64,000 nucleotides of DNA from Chloroflexota bacterium (GTDB taxonomy: Bacteria > Chloroflexota > UBA11872), in contig JAJDUU010000005.1 of assembly GCA_022826485.1 (NCBI GenBank), positions 62,001-126,000 of the forward strand, in the 5' to 3' direction. Position 1 is the first letter of the stretch. Each line of letters begins with the position of its first letter. A program made the position numbers and the translations under genes. Shown here piece by piece: positions 48,582 to 58,943 of this stretch. The notes below the pieces were generated by a model. It saw only the letters and a program-made list of their open reading frames with translations, was not told where the DNA came from and ran no database searches.

Positions 48582-49820
48582 TCAGTGTCCGGTTATTTCA
48601 ACGCGCCGAATCGAGGAGTCGTACTCCCAGCCGCTGCCGAGCAACTCGATGCGGCGCAGCTTGACGGGCGGCGGCTGCAGGGCCCCGAGAAGGTCATCCA
48701 CTTCGAGTGTCGTCCACTGCCCGCGGGGAACCAGCTGGCCCAGCTTGACGCTGAGCCCGTCGTCATTCTGGTGGTAGAACCCCGCGCCCCAGATCTGCTC
48801 GCTGCCTTGCTCGTCCACATAGACCAGGCGAACCATCAGCGGATACTCGGTTCCCGCCGTGCCGCCGCCGGACAGGCTTTGAGCGTCGGTGCGCGCCTCG
48901 AGACGCAACCGCAGCGTCATCAGATCGCGCGTATCGATGTCGAGGAGCTGCATGACGCCGCTCTCGCCATGCCGATCGATCGGCGTGCCGCCGTTGGCGC
49001 GCACGAAGCGCAGCGTCCCATCGCTGACTTCAACGCGACCTGCCGGCCCGGCCTCGGTGTCGAAGAAGCTCCACCACGGACCATTGCCAATGTCGGTGGC
49101 GAATAGCGAATCTTGAATCAGGTCCCGCTCAACGGGTAGTGGCCCAATGAGGCCGGAGGCCATGTTGAACTCCGCCCGCGATTGACTGGTGAGGCGCAGG
49201 GAGCGAGGGCCAAGGCTCACCTTGGCCTCACCCACGCGCACCGCCACCTGGTTGGGGCCCTCGACCGGGCGCTCCACCAGATAGCTCCCTTCGGCCAGGT
49301 CCAGCCGGCCGTCGTCGACGAGCACCGTGATCTCGCGGTCCGGGATATGCGGGTGCCGGCTCACGCCGACGCGCACCTGACCGGTGAACAGCCGCAGCAC
49401 GGAGTCTTGCGAGCGCTCGTTGAACCGTCCGAACTGCATGCGTTGCAGGGCGAGCTCGGTCTCGTTGAAGAGCAGCAGGGTGCTGCCGTCGGGAAGACTG
49501 ATCAGCAGACGGGATCGATCATCGGTGCGGAGCCGCGTCCCTTCGGGCAAATCGGCGGTTGCCGCGAGCTGACGCCAGGTGGCGGCCGCCGGCGGCTGGA
49601 CGAGCACGGTGCCTTCGAGGACGAGGGCGCGACTCCCGCGCGCTTCTTGCACCAGTCCGAGCGCCGCGCCGATCCCACGCGGCACGAAGACCACGAGGGC
49701 GACGAAGACGATCAGCGACGCGACGAGCGCGACCCACGCGAGCCGTTGCATGCCGCGGTAGGACTCGGTCTCGGGATCTGCTCGGGGCGTCGCTATTTCC
49801 GTGTCCGTGCGCATCGACAC
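48582..49820 (-). CDS. FecR-domain single-pass membrane protein
   Basis: TM segment WVALVASLIVFVALVVFV then FecR-like EGTRLRTDDRSRLLISLPDGSTLLLF and LFTGQVRVGVS. Confidence 0.65.
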   Translation of the reverse strand: MSMRTDTEIATPRADPETESYRGMQRLAWVALVASLIVFVALVVFVPRGIGAALGLVQEARGSRALVLEGTVLVQPPAAATWRQLAATADLPEGTRLRTDDRSRLLISLPDGSTLLLFNETELALQRMQFGRFNERSQDSVLRLFTGQVRVGVSRHPHIPDREITVLVDDGRLDLAEGSYLVERPVEGPNQVAVRVGEAKVSLGPRSLRLTSQSRAEFNMASGLIGPLPVERDLIQDSLFATDIGNGPWWSFFDTEAGPAGRVEVSDGTLRFVRANGGTPIDRHGESGVMQLLDIDTRDLMTLRLRLEARTDAQSLSGGGTAGTEYPLMVRLVYVDEQGSEQIWGAGFYHQNDDGLSVKLGQLVPRGQWTTLEVDDLLGALQPPPVKLRRIELLGSGWEYDSSIRRVEITGH

Positions 49821-49823
49821 ATT

Positions 49824-50135
49824 TTAGGTTCGAATCGTAAAGCTCGTGAATTCGCCGGTCGCCGGCGCCCAGTCCGCGTCGACTCGCACCACGCGAGAAT
49901 GGGGCGGGCCGATGCGCAGTTGCGCCAGCAGTGCTTCCAGGTCCGCCTGACCGCCCTCGGCGCGGACTTCAACCGAGTAGCCGTCCGCTCGATTGCGGGC
50001 GTATCCGGTGACACCCAGTCGCCGTGCGTGGATTTGGACGAAGTAGCGAAACGCGACCCCCTGCACCCGACCATACACCGTCGCGGCAAGGCGAGACACG
50101 CCGTACTCAGAGCAGCGAGCCCTGTTGCGTCCCAC
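49824..50135 (-). CDS. Acylphosphatase
   Basis: [44 protein letters not shown]. Confidence 0.93.
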   Translation of the reverse strand: MGRNRARCSEYGVSRLAATVYGRVQGVAFRYFVQIHARRLGVTGYARNRADGYSVEVRAEGGQADLEALLAQLRIGPPHSRVVRVDADWAPATGEFTSFTIRT

Positions 50136-51141
50136 CGTCGCCCTTGGTGAATCCCAGGTGCTCGTAGGCCTTGGGAGTGGCGACGCGGCCGCGAGACGTC
50201 CGCGCCAGGAAGCCGGCTTGCAACAGATACGGCTCGTAGTGGGACTCCAGGGTGGTGACTTCCTCGGCCACCGTGGCCGCCAGGGATTGGAGTCCGACGG
50301 GACCGCCGGCGTAGGACTCGATGATGGTGGTCAGTATGCGGCGATCCATGCTGTCGAGGCCGTGGGGGTCGACGCCCATGTCCTCGAGCGCCTGGTTGGC
50401 CACGGCTTCCGTCACCACGCCGTCCGCCTCGACCTCGGCAAAGTCGCGGACGCGGCGCAGCAGCCGGTTGCAGACCCGCGCCGTGCCGCGCGCCCGCTGC
50501 GCGATGGCCGCGGCCCCGGCCGGCACGACCTCGACGCCGAGGATGCCCGCCGACCGCCGCACGATGTGGGCGCATTCGTCGGGCGAGTAGAAGTCGAGGC
50601 GATAGGACTCGCCGAACCGATCGCTCAGCGCCGGCGTCAATTGGCCGTGCCGCGTCGTGGCGCCGACGACGGTGAATCGCGGCAAGTCGAGCCGATAGGT
50701 GCGCGCATGCGGCTTGCCCGCGCCGACCACGATGTCCAGCGCGAAGTCCTCCATGGCGGGATACAGGATCTCCTCGACCGTCCGCCCCAGCCGGTGAATC
50801 TCGTCGATGAACAGCACCTCGCCGTGCTCCATGCTGCTCAGGGTGGCGGCGAGATCGCCGGGGCGTTCGAGCGCCGGCCCGGACGTGACGTGCAGCCGGC
50901 CCTCCATCTCGGTGGCGATGATGTTGGCCAGGGTGGTCTTGCCCAGGCCCGGCGGTCCGGCGAGCAGGATGTGGTCGATGGGCTCGCCGCGTTGCCGCGC
51001 CGCCGCGATCATCAGGCGCAGGCCGCGTTTGACGCGCGGCTGTCCGATGAATTCGTCGTCCGCCAGGCTGACGGGGCGAAGCGTGGTTTCCAGGCTGCGA
51101 TCCTCACCGCCGGCGTCGACGGCGACGATGCGTTCGGTCAC
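50107..51141 (-). CDS. ruvB: Holliday junction branch migration ATPase RuvB
   Basis: [48 protein letters not shown] motifs. Confidence 0.98.
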   Translation of the reverse strand: MTERIVAVDAGGEDRSLETTLRPVSLADDEFIGQPRVKRGLRLMIAAARQRGEPIDHILLAGPPGLGKTTLANIIATEMEGRLHVTSGPALERPGDLAATLSSMEHGEVLFIDEIHRLGRTVEEILYPAMEDFALDIVVGAGKPHARTYRLDLPRFTVVGATTRHGQLTPALSDRFGESYRLDFYSPDECAHIVRRSAGILGVEVVPAGAAAIAQRARGTARVCNRLLRRVRDFAEVEADGVVTEAVANQALEDMGVDPHGLDSMDRRILTTIIESYAGGPVGLQSLAATVAEEVTTLESHYEPYLLQAGFLARTSRGRVATPKAYEHLGFTKGDGGTQQGSLL

Positions 51142-51716
51142 GGCGTGACTCGCGTGCCGAGGATGCGCAGCGCCGCGCCGATGCGATCCGCCACGTCAAG
51201 GTCTTCGGCGGCGATCTGCTCCAGCGCCAGCTGCGCCTCCACGCGCGTGTAGCCAAGACCCACCAGCGCGTCGAGCGCCTCGTCGGCCCCGGTCGGTCCG
51301 ATCCTGATTCCCGGCTCGGGAACCAGCTTGCCCCGCAGCTCCAGGATGATGCGATTGGCCAGCTTGCGCCCGATGCCCGACACCGCCTGGAAGGGCCGTG
51401 GGTCTTCCTCGTCGAGCGCCTGCACGATGCGGTCGACCGGATGACTGGAGAGCACCCGCACGGCCATCCGCGGCCCCACGCCGGTGACGTCGAGCAGGTG
51501 GCGAAACACCTCCAGCTCCTGCGCGGAGCCGAACCCGGCGAGGATGGCCCCGTCCGACGCGATGTGGGTGTGCGTGTGAAGCTCCACCGGCTGCCCGGGC
51601 GACCGGCGCGCCCGTGCCGGAACCACGACTTCCAACCCCAGACCCGTTCCGTGGACCTTGACCACCAGCGAGTCGTCGCCGGTGCGTATGACCAATCCCT
51701 CCAGGTACCCGATCAT
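51138..51716 (-). CDS. ruvA: Holliday junction branch migration protein RuvA
   Basis: [47 protein letters not shown]. Confidence 0.97.
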   Translation of the reverse strand: MIGYLEGLVIRTGDDSLVVKVHGTGLGLEVVVPARARRSPGQPVELHTHTHIASDGAILAGFGSAQELEVFRHLLDVTGVGPRMAVRVLSSHPVDRIVQALDEEDPRPFQAVSGIGRKLANRIILELRGKLVPEPGIRIGPTGADEALDALVGLGYTRVEAQLALEQIAAEDLDVADRIGAALRILGTRVTP

Positions 51717-52222
51717 CGGACGCCCAGGGTGCGCTCGAGCGTGCGCGCGCGGATCGAGTGCTGGTGGCAGATCGCCGTCGCCAGCGCGTCGGCTGCGTGG
51801 TCGGAGGTCGGCGGCGCGGACATGCGCAACAGCCGCACCACCATGGCTTGCACGGCGTCCTTCTCGGCGGCGCCGTATCCGGCCACGGCCAGCTTGATCT
51901 CCCGCGGCGCATACTCTTCCACCGCCAGCCCGTGGTCGGCCGCCACCAGGTGGACCACGCCGGTCGCATAGGCGACCTGGGCCGCTGTCGTCAGACGCCG
52001 GGCATAGCCCAGGCGCTCGAGCGCAATGTCGGTGACGGGGAACCGCTCGATGAGCTCGGTCAGCGCGTCGCGGATGGTCGCCACGCGGGTCCCCAGCGGG
52101 TCTTTGGCCCGCGTGGTGATGCACCCCGAGTCCAAGGCCCTCGCATTGTGCGGTCCCGCGACGATGCCGAAGCCGCAGCGCGCCGTCCCGGGGTCGATAC
52201 CCAGCGTCACCCGATCAGGCAT
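51713..52222 (-). CDS. ruvC: Holliday junction resolvase RuvC
   Basis: LGIDPGTARCGFGIV, ALERLGYARRLTTAAQVAYATGVV, DHAADALATAICH. Confidence 0.96.
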   Translation of the reverse strand: MPDRVTLGIDPGTARCGFGIVAGPHNARALDSGCITTRAKDPLGTRVATIRDALTELIERFPVTDIALERLGYARRLTTAAQVAYATGVVHLVAADHGLAVEEYAPREIKLAVAGYGAAEKDAVQAMVVRLLRMSAPPTSDHAADALATAICHQHSIRARTLERTLGVR

Positions 52223-52245
52223 GCACGCCGGATCGTGAGCGGACG

Positions 52246-53001
52246 TTAGGATGCCAGCTGCGCGAGCAGGTCGTCGCTGATCTCCAACGTGGTGTAGACG
52301 CGCTGCACGTCGTCGAGTTCCTCCAGCGCTTCCGCCATGCGCATGGCCCGTGCGGCCTGGGCCGCGTCCAGCGGCATCGGGGTGGTCGGTTCATGAACCA
52401 GATCGGCGGACGTAATCCGGTACCCGGCGTCGCTGAGCTCGCGGCGCATGCGCGCCAGGTCCCCGGCCGGCGTGGCCACGTGCACCGTGCCGTTGGCCGC
52501 CTCCACGTCCAGGGCGCCGGCGTCGATGGCCATCAGCTCGATCTCTTCGGGATCGGCGTCTCCAACCTCGACCGCCAGACTGCCGCGCACCTCGAACTGC
52601 CAGGCCACCGAGCCGGAATCGGCGAACGTGCCGCCAAGATTCGTCAGGGCATTGCGGACTTCCGCGACGGCGCGATTGCGGTTGTCCGTGACCACCTCGA
52701 TCAGCAGCCCGACGCCCGCCGGACCATAGGCCTCGTAGGTCAGCTCGATGAGCGAGGCGCCCTCACCGGGACCGCCGCCGCTCCCGCGCTGGATCGAGCG
52801 CTCGATCGTGTCCTTTGGCATGTTCGCGGCGCGGGCTTTGGCGAGCGCCTGCTCGAGCCGGAAGTTCCCACTGGGGTCGGGGCCGCCTTCCTGCACGGCC
52901 ACGGTGATCTCGCGCCCGATCTTGGTATAGAGCTGGCCGCGCTTCGCGTCGTTTGCGGCCTTCTGGCGCTTGATTTGCGACCACTTGGAATGGCCGGACA
53001 T
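52246..53001 (-). CDS. yebC: YebC/PmpR family DNA-binding/translation factor
   Basis: MSGHSKWSQIKRQKAANDAKRGQLYTKIGREITVA, NMPKDTIERSIQRG. Confidence 0.96.
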   Translation of the reverse strand: MSGHSKWSQIKRQKAANDAKRGQLYTKIGREITVAVQEGGPDPSGNFRLEQALAKARAANMPKDTIERSIQRGSGGGPGEGASLIELTYEAYGPAGVGLLIEVVTDNRNRAVAEVRNALTNLGGTFADSGSVAWQFEVRGSLAVEVGDADPEEIELMAIDAGALDVEAANGTVHVATPAGDLARMRRELSDAGYRITSADLVHEPTTPMPLDAAQAARAMRMAEALEELDDVQRVYTTLEISDDLLAQLAS

Positions 53002-53133
53002 TGCCTGCACCCCCAGGGAGTCGCGCGGGATTTCTCGAAGTATAGGATAGCGTTGTTCGCTGTTTGTGCGTATTCGAAACCGCGAGCCCAGAGCGCGGGC
53101 TATGCTGGCGCGGAGTCACCGGAGTCGCAGCCA

Positions 53134-54459
53134 ATGACGCAGGAATCTTCATTGCCACTTGCCGCATCCGCGGCCCTCTTCGACCGTGCGCGGCAGGTGA
53201 TTCCCGGCGGGGTCAACACGTCGCTGCGCAAGGTCGCGCCCCAAATTGTCTGGTCCCGCGCGGAGGGCGCCTACCTCTACGACGTGGACGGCAACGCCTA
53301 TCTCGACTACAACGCCGCGTTCGGCCCGATCATCCTGGGCCACGCGCATCCGGGCGTGGCCGCCGCGGTGGCCGAGCAGCAGCGCACGCTGGACCTCACG
53401 GGAATCGGTGTCAGTGAGCTGGAGATCCAGGCGGCCGAGAAAGTCGTGGAGCACGTGCCGTCTGCCGAGCAGGTGCTGTTTTGCACGTCAGGCTCGGAAG
53501 CTACCTACCACGCGGTGCGGGTGGCGCGCGGGGCCACCGGCCGGCGGGCGATCGTCAAGTTCCAGGGGCACTTTCACGGCTGGCACGACCATCTGCTCGC
53601 CAACGTCATCTCGCCGCCGGACCGCGTGGGTGCGCTGGACCCGATGTCCTCCGGCATCCTGCCGGACGTTCACGCCGAGCTGATCGTGCTCGAGTGGAAC
53701 GACCTGGAGGGGTTGGAGCGGCTCATGGCCGAGCGCGGTCAGGAGATCGCTGCCGTGATCCTGGAACCCATTCCCCACGCGATCGGCGTGGTCATGCCCG
53801 AGCAGGAGTTCCTCACGCGCCTGCGGACGCTGACCCATGAGCATGGGGTCGTGCTGGTGTTCGACGAGGTGGTCACGGGCTTTCGGCACGCGCTCGGCGG
53901 CTTTCAGGCCATCAGCGGCATCACCCCGGACTTGACCACGCTGGGCAAGGCGATGGCCAACGGCTACCCCTGCGCGGCAATCTGCGGGCGGCGCGATCTG
54001 ATGCAGCACTTCAATACATCGGACGGCGATGTGTTTTTCTCGGGCACGTTCAACGGGCATCCGCTAACCATGGCGGCCTGCCTGGCCACGATCGAGGCGC
54101 TCGAGCAGCCCGGACTCTATGAGCGGCTCTTCGCACTGGGCGAGCGCATGCGGCGGGGCCTCGACGAAATCATTCAGCGGCTAGGGATCGAGGCGTTTCC
54201 CAGCCAATTCGGCTCGGTGTTCGTGACCTACTTCATGTCGCCGCCGGCAAAGTCCTACCGCGACCTGCTGCGCAACGACGACGAGATGTACCTCGACTTC
54301 CACCGCGGCATGCTCGAGCGCGGGTTCTACATGCTGCCGATGGCCCTGAAGCGCAATCACATCTCGGCGGCGCACACCGAGAGCGACATCGACCGCACGC
54401 TGGAGGCCGCCGACGAGGTCCTGACGGCACTGGCGCACGGCCGTCCCGTCACGCGCTAG
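53134..54459 (+). CDS. Class III aminotransferase, glutamate-1-semialdehyde 2,1-aminomutase-like
   Basis: VIPGGVNTSLRKVAP, FCTSGSEATYHAVRVARGATGR, LVFDEVVTGFR, TTLGKAMANGYPCAAICGRRDLM. Confidence 0.88.
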   Translation: MTQESSLPLAASAALFDRARQVIPGGVNTSLRKVAPQIVWSRAEGAYLYDVDGNAYLDYNAAFGPIILGHAHPGVAAAVAEQQRTLDLTGIGVSELEIQAAEKVVEHVPSAEQVLFCTSGSEATYHAVRVARGATGRRAIVKFQGHFHGWHDHLLANVISPPDRVGALDPMSSGILPDVHAELIVLEWNDLEGLERLMAERGQEIAAVILEPIPHAIGVVMPEQEFLTRLRTLTHEHGVVLVFDEVVTGFRHALGGFQAISGITPDLTTLGKAMANGYPCAAICGRRDLMQHFNTSDGDVFFSGTFNGHPLTMAACLATIEALEQPGLYERLFALGERMRRGLDEIIQRLGIEAFPSQFGSVFVTYFMSPPAKSYRDLLRNDDEMYLDFHRGMLERGFYMLPMALKRNHISAAHTESDIDRTLEAADEVLTALAHGRPVTR

Positions 54460-54482
54460 CGGGACCTCTTCGCAGCTCCTCC

Positions 54483-54571
54483 GTCATTCCCGCGGAGGCG
54501 GGAATCCAGTCCGATCAGACCTAGAGGCGCGTCGAACACTTGGTGTCGGGGCGGTTCGCGAACCGCCCCGA
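54483..54571 (+). repeat. Two-hairpin dispersed repeat, type B copy 2
   Basis: gtcattcccgcggaggcgggaatccagtccgatcagacct...cttggtgtcggggcggttcgcgaaccgccccga; colinear with 36171-36259. Confidence 0.75.
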
Positions 54572-54580
54572 CCTCTCGAT

Positions 54581-55510
54581 CTAGGAGTCTCCGCCAGCCG
54601 GCCCCAACTCGTCCTCGATTTCGCAGATCAGCTCGATCAACTCGTCCGCGACCCGTGCGTGATGGGCGTCGAACGGCATGATCGGCTCGCGCACGCGGCT
54701 GGTGGCGAAGAGGCCGCGGCGCACGCAATAGCGCTTGTAGAAGTGCACCGAGATGTCGATGTACTGGTGCGCGAAAGCCAGGAACGGCACCACGCGGTGA
54801 AACAGCTCGCGCGCCTCGTCGCGGCGACCGGCGCGGTGCAGCCGAAAGACGTGCACGAACGGCCGGTTGATGGCGGTGGTCGTCGTGAAGTGCGTGCCGC
54901 GGTCGAGCGCCTCGATGAACTGCGGCAGCGACCAGCCGCAGCCGATGGTGAGCCGGCCGTCGGTCGCGTCGATCAACTCGGAGGTCTTGGCGCCCGAGGG
55001 CACGGTTTCCAGCTTGAGACAGCGGAACGACTCCAGCTCGTCCCAGAGCTGCATCAGGGTCTCGCGGGCCATGCCGTAGCCACCCCAGTGCAGGTCTTGA
55101 ATCATGAGCATGGGCATGCCGGCGCGGGCGGCCTCGCGGAAGTAGCCCACGGCCCCGCCGTGATCCTCGATCAGCGGCACCGGCACGGCGCAGAGGACCC
55201 CGTCGACGCCAAGCGCCACGGCATCCTCGGCCAGCGCCCGCGCGCGCCGCGCGTCGGGATCGCTGGCGCCGGCTACGACTGTTACGCGGCCGCCGACGAT
55301 TCGCAGCACCTCGCGCACGTAGACGTGACGCTCGTCGGGCGTCAGCTTGGCGACCTCGCTCGCCACCGCCGGAACGATGAACCCGCTCACACCGTCCGCG
55401 ATGCCTTCCTCCAGCAACCGTTCGAGCGACGCAATGTCGAGCCGGTCGTCGTCGGTAAAGGGCGTGTTGACGATCGGTACGACGCCCGTGAGCGGATAGA
55501 GCTCCTTCAT
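54581..55510 (-). CDS. Dihydrodipicolinate synthase/N-acetylneuraminate lyase family protein
   Basis: GVVPIVNTPFTDDDRLDIASLERLLEEGI, CLKLETVPS Schiff-base Lys region. Confidence 0.88.
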   Translation of the reverse strand: MKELYPLTGVVPIVNTPFTDDDRLDIASLERLLEEGIADGVSGFIVPAVASEVAKLTPDERHVYVREVLRIVGGRVTVVAGASDPDARRARALAEDAVALGVDGVLCAVPVPLIEDHGGAVGYFREAARAGMPMLMIQDLHWGGYGMARETLMQLWDELESFRCLKLETVPSGAKTSELIDATDGRLTIGCGWSLPQFIEALDRGTHFTTTTAINRPFVHVFRLHRAGRRDEARELFHRVVPFLAFAHQYIDISVHFYKRYCVRRGLFATSRVREPIMPFDAHHARVADELIELICEIEDELGPAGGDS

Positions 55511-55526
55511 GCCGCGTGTCTCTCCA

Positions 55527-56270
55527 TCAACCCGTGAACACGGTTCCCTCAACGTAGTCGGCCTCATCGGACGCGAGGAACGCCAGCACGCGGGCCACGC
55601 CCTCGGGATCGCGGAGTTGCTGCTGGGCAGCGTCAATCTCCGCACGTGACCACCCATGCACCCGCCCCTGGTCCTCGACATTTGCTCGCTTGAGCGGCGT
55701 GTCAATGATCGACGGACACACGGTGTTGACGCGGATGGGGCGTCCCGCCAGGTGGTTCGGCGCGATGAAGCCCAGGCCGTGAACGGCGGCTTTGCTGGTG
55801 CCATAGGCCACGGACGAGCTGCGGCTGGTCACACCGGCCCCCGACCCGACCAGGAGGATCGTGCCCCCGTGATCACCCATGGCTCCCACGGCGTGCTTCA
55901 TGCAGAGGAACGTGCCGCGCACGTTCACGTCCTGGACCCGCTGAAACACGTCGGCCTCGAGCTCCGCGATCTCGACATAGGCGCCCTGCAGGATTCCCGC
56001 ACAGGTGATGAGGACGTCGAGCGCTCCGAACTCGGAAACCGCCGTCTGAATCAGGCGTTCGCAGTCGGCCTCGCGCGTGACGTCGGCGCGGACGAAGGTG
56101 GCGGACAGACTCAGCTGGGTGAGGTCGCGCGCCAGGGCTTCGCCCTTGGCGTCGTCCACGTCCCCGATCACCACGCACGCGCCGCGCGCGGCGCAGAGTC
56201 GCGCGGTGGCGGCGCCGATGCCCGACGCGCCGCCGGTGACGACCACCACCCGGCCGGCAAGCGCCGTCAC
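55527..56270 (-). CDS. Short-chain dehydrogenase/reductase
   Basis: VVVTGGASGIGAATARL, TCAGILQG, YGTSKAAVHG motifs. Confidence 0.93.
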   Translation of the reverse strand: MTALAGRVVVVTGGASGIGAATARLCAARGACVVIGDVDDAKGEALARDLTQLSLSATFVRADVTREADCERLIQTAVSEFGALDVLITCAGILQGAYVEIAELEADVFQRVQDVNVRGTFLCMKHAVGAMGDHGGTILLVGSGAGVTSRSSSVAYGTSKAAVHGLGFIAPNHLAGRPIRVNTVCPSIIDTPLKRANVEDQGRVHGWSRAEIDAAQQQLRDPEGVARVLAFLASDEADYVEGTVFTG

Positions 56271-57130
56271 GGCGTGGCATCCCAGGCGAGGCCGGCGCGG
56301 GCCAGGGCGTCATCCACGGCCAGCTTGGCCGGGGCGAGTTGGTCGAGCGTCAGGTGCTCTAGCAGCACCCACGCGTGCGGTTGCGAGGCGTTGAGCCGCT
56401 TTAGCCACCGCGCGTGGTCGACGACGCCCCGACCCGGCGTGACTTCGTCGATGTGCAGCACCAGCTCCTCCCGCACGGTGAAATCCTTCCAGTGGGCCGC
56501 CGCGATCCTGCCTCGCGCACCGTCGAGCAGTCGGTCGAAAACCGCATTGGGCTGCCAAGCATCCCAGATGCTGCCGATGAAGTTCACCGGATCGAGATTG
56601 AAGCTGAGCGACGGCGAGTCGATGGCTTCCAATATCGCGGTCACGCGCTCGGGCCGGTCGAAGACTGACAACACATGCCCCTCGAACGCCAGCACCACCC
56701 CGAGATCCTCGGCGGCCCGCGTTGCCAGCCGCAGGCTGTCGAGCGCCCGGTCGAACGTGGCGTCCAGATGATGCTCCGGATGGGGAAACCATGGGCCGTT
56801 CGGATTGAGCCCGCCGGGCCGGACGTAGCAGGTGCGCGCGCCAAGGACATTCGTCGCCTGCATGTGGGCGATCAGGCCGTCGATCCCACGGCGGCGATCC
56901 GCGTCACTGTGTCCGACGAGTGATCCATACGCGCCGTTGGACTGGGCGATGACCAGGCCCGCGTCGCCAATGACTCGGCGCGCGTGCTGAAGGTCGTCGT
57001 GACTGGCCTCGCCGGGTCCGCCCAGCTTGACGTTCGTGCCTTGAAACCCCATCTCGGCGAGGTGGCGCACGTCCGCCGCTGATATGTCCGCCGGACGGTC
57101 CGGCAGCGCTCCCGCCACGCCAATTCGCAT
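56267..57130 (-). CDS. Sugar phosphate isomerase/epimerase-like TIM barrel
   Basis: MRIGVAGALPD...HLAEMGFQGTNVKLGG, LAFEGHV, LDPVNFIGS, HWKDFTV...DEVTPGRGVVDHARWL. Confidence 0.82.
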   Translation of the reverse strand: MRIGVAGALPDRPADISAADVRHLAEMGFQGTNVKLGGPGEASHDDLQHARRVIGDAGLVIAQSNGAYGSLVGHSDADRRRGIDGLIAHMQATNVLGARTCYVRPGGLNPNGPWFPHPEHHLDATFDRALDSLRLATRAAEDLGVVLAFEGHVLSVFDRPERVTAILEAIDSPSLSFNLDPVNFIGSIWDAWQPNAVFDRLLDGARGRIAAAHWKDFTVREELVLHIDEVTPGRGVVDHARWLKRLNASQPHAWVLLEHLTLDQLAPAKLAVDDALARAGLAWDATP

Positions 57131-57212
57131 GTGTTCGGAGCCCTTGTGATGCGACGGGTCATCGTACGGCGTGTGCCACACTCGACGCGCTCGTCGGAAG
57201 AGAAATACCAGC

Positions 57213-57998
57213 GTGTCGAATCACGAATCTCCACGCGATTGGCGCCCCGAGCCGTTCCGCAAGCTCGTCACGCTTGGCGAAAGCACCACCGCCGGCGGCT
57301 GGAGCTCGGTGCGTGAACGCAGCTGGCCTCACGTGTTGGCCGCGCTGATCTCGGACTTTCAAGATGAGCCGGTCGAGCTGGTGAACACCGGCATCGGCGC
57401 GAACGTCATCTCGACTCGCGTGCCCTGCTACTCCTACTCCGGCAAGCCGGCCGCCAACGAGCGCGTGCAGAAGCACGTGATCGACCACGATCCCGACCTG
57501 CTGGTGATCTCCTACGGCCTGAACGACGCGCGCGGCGGCACGCCCGCCGAGATGTTTCGCACCGAGCTGACGGGCGTGATCGAGCAGGTGCGAGCGGGGT
57601 GCGATCCGCTGATCGTGCTGCCCGGGCCGTACTACATGACCGACTTCGGTCTGGGAGAGCACTTTCAAGAAGGCAGCCACGAGGTGTTCCAGACCTACAA
57701 CCTCGTCACCGAGCAGGTCGCCCGGGTGACGGATTGCCTGTTCAGCGACGTCTACAACGCCTATGGCGGCGCGGCCTGGATGGTGCACTACGACGGCGTG
57801 CACGCCAACGACCTGGGGCACCGGCTGGTCGCGAACACCATCTTCCAGACGCTGGCCCAGAACTGCTCCGGGCTGGCCGTCCGCACCAAGCGCCTGGAGC
57901 GCACCGGCGAGCGCTGGCGCGACGAGTCCACGTTGATGGCGGACTACGGCTATCAGGGTCGGCGAGCCATGCCGCTCGAAATCGACGACGATGCCTAG
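57213..57998 (+). CDS. SGNH/GDSL-family hydrolase
   Basis: KLVTLGESTTAGGWS block I, VISYGLNDARGG, DGVHANDLGH block V; GTG start. Confidence 0.85.
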   Translation: MSNHESPRDWRPEPFRKLVTLGESTTAGGWSSVRERSWPHVLAALISDFQDEPVELVNTGIGANVISTRVPCYSYSGKPAANERVQKHVIDHDPDLLVISYGLNDARGGTPAEMFRTELTGVIEQVRAGCDPLIVLPGPYYMTDFGLGEHFQEGSHEVFQTYNLVTEQVARVTDCLFSDVYNAYGGAAWMVHYDGVHANDLGHRLVANTIFQTLAQNCSGLAVRTKRLERTGERWRDESTLMADYGYQGRRAMPLEIDDDA

Positions 57999-58890
57999 CG
58001 ACGAGGCGCGCATGCGGGGCGTCTTCCCCGTCTTGCAGTCGCCGTTCGACGACGCGAATCGGCTCGATCTCGACGCGCTGGCGGCGGAGGTCGAGTTCTG
58101 CCGGCGGGCCGGCGTCCATGGTGTCGTGTATCCCGCCATTGCCAGTGAGTTTCAGTACCTGACCGACGACGAGCGCCGCGCCGGGGTCGAGGCGGTGGTG
58201 ATCGCGGCCGCGGGCGCGGTTCCGGTCGTGGCCGGCGTCGCGTCGGCCAGCGGCGCCCAGGCGGCGGTCTACGCCGAGCACGCCGCGCAAACCGGCGCCG
58301 GCGCCGTCATGGCGCTGCCGCCGATCCTTTCACCGGGACGGCCGGACGAATTGCGCGCCTACTACGCGGGCATCGCGCGGGCGGCCGAGTTGCCGCTGTT
58401 CGTGCAGCACTCCCAGGCGGGCATGGACGCCGAGTTTCTGGCGGGCCTGGTGCGCGACATCGAATCGGTGCACTACATCAAGGAGGAAATGCACCCGAGC
58501 GCGCACTACATCAGCGGCGTGCTGGAGGCGCTTCCGAAAGGCTCGGTCGGCGTGTTCGGCGGCTACTACGGCCGCTGGATGCTCTCGGAGTTGGCGCGCG
58601 GCGCGACCGGATTCATGCCCGCCGCCGACACCGTGGACGTGCACGTGCAGGTCTGGGAGGCCTGGCAGCGGGGCGACACGGCCGGCGCGCGCGAAATATT
58701 CAATCGCCTGTTGCCGCTCATCAACCTCTCGGTGCTGCTGGAAACGCCGCTGCTCAAGGAAGTGCTGGTCCGGCGGGGCGTGTTCACGTCGGCGCGCATG
58801 CGCCAGCCGGGCGCTCTCCAGCTCGACGACCACGACCATGCGGAGCTGGACGCCATCCTGGAGAACCTGCAGCCGCTTCTGCACGCCTGA
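57991..58890 (+). CDS. Dihydrodipicolinate synthase family protein (second paralog)
   Basis: RGVFPVLQSPFDDANRLDLDALAAEVEFC, HYIKEEMHPS Schiff-base Lys region. Confidence 0.88.
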   Translation: MPSDEARMRGVFPVLQSPFDDANRLDLDALAAEVEFCRRAGVHGVVYPAIASEFQYLTDDERRAGVEAVVIAAAGAVPVVAGVASASGAQAAVYAEHAAQTGAGAVMALPPILSPGRPDELRAYYAGIARAAELPLFVQHSQAGMDAEFLAGLVRDIESVHYIKEEMHPSAHYISGVLEALPKGSVGVFGGYYGRWMLSELARGATGFMPAADTVDVHVQVWEAWQRGDTAGAREIFNRLLPLINLSVLLETPLLKEVLVRRGVFTSARMRQPGALQLDDHDHAELDAILENLQPLLHA

Positions 58891-58943
58891 CGCCGAGCGC
58901 GGGCATCGGTCACAATGCCCCGCCCCCAGCTAGAGACCTCGCC

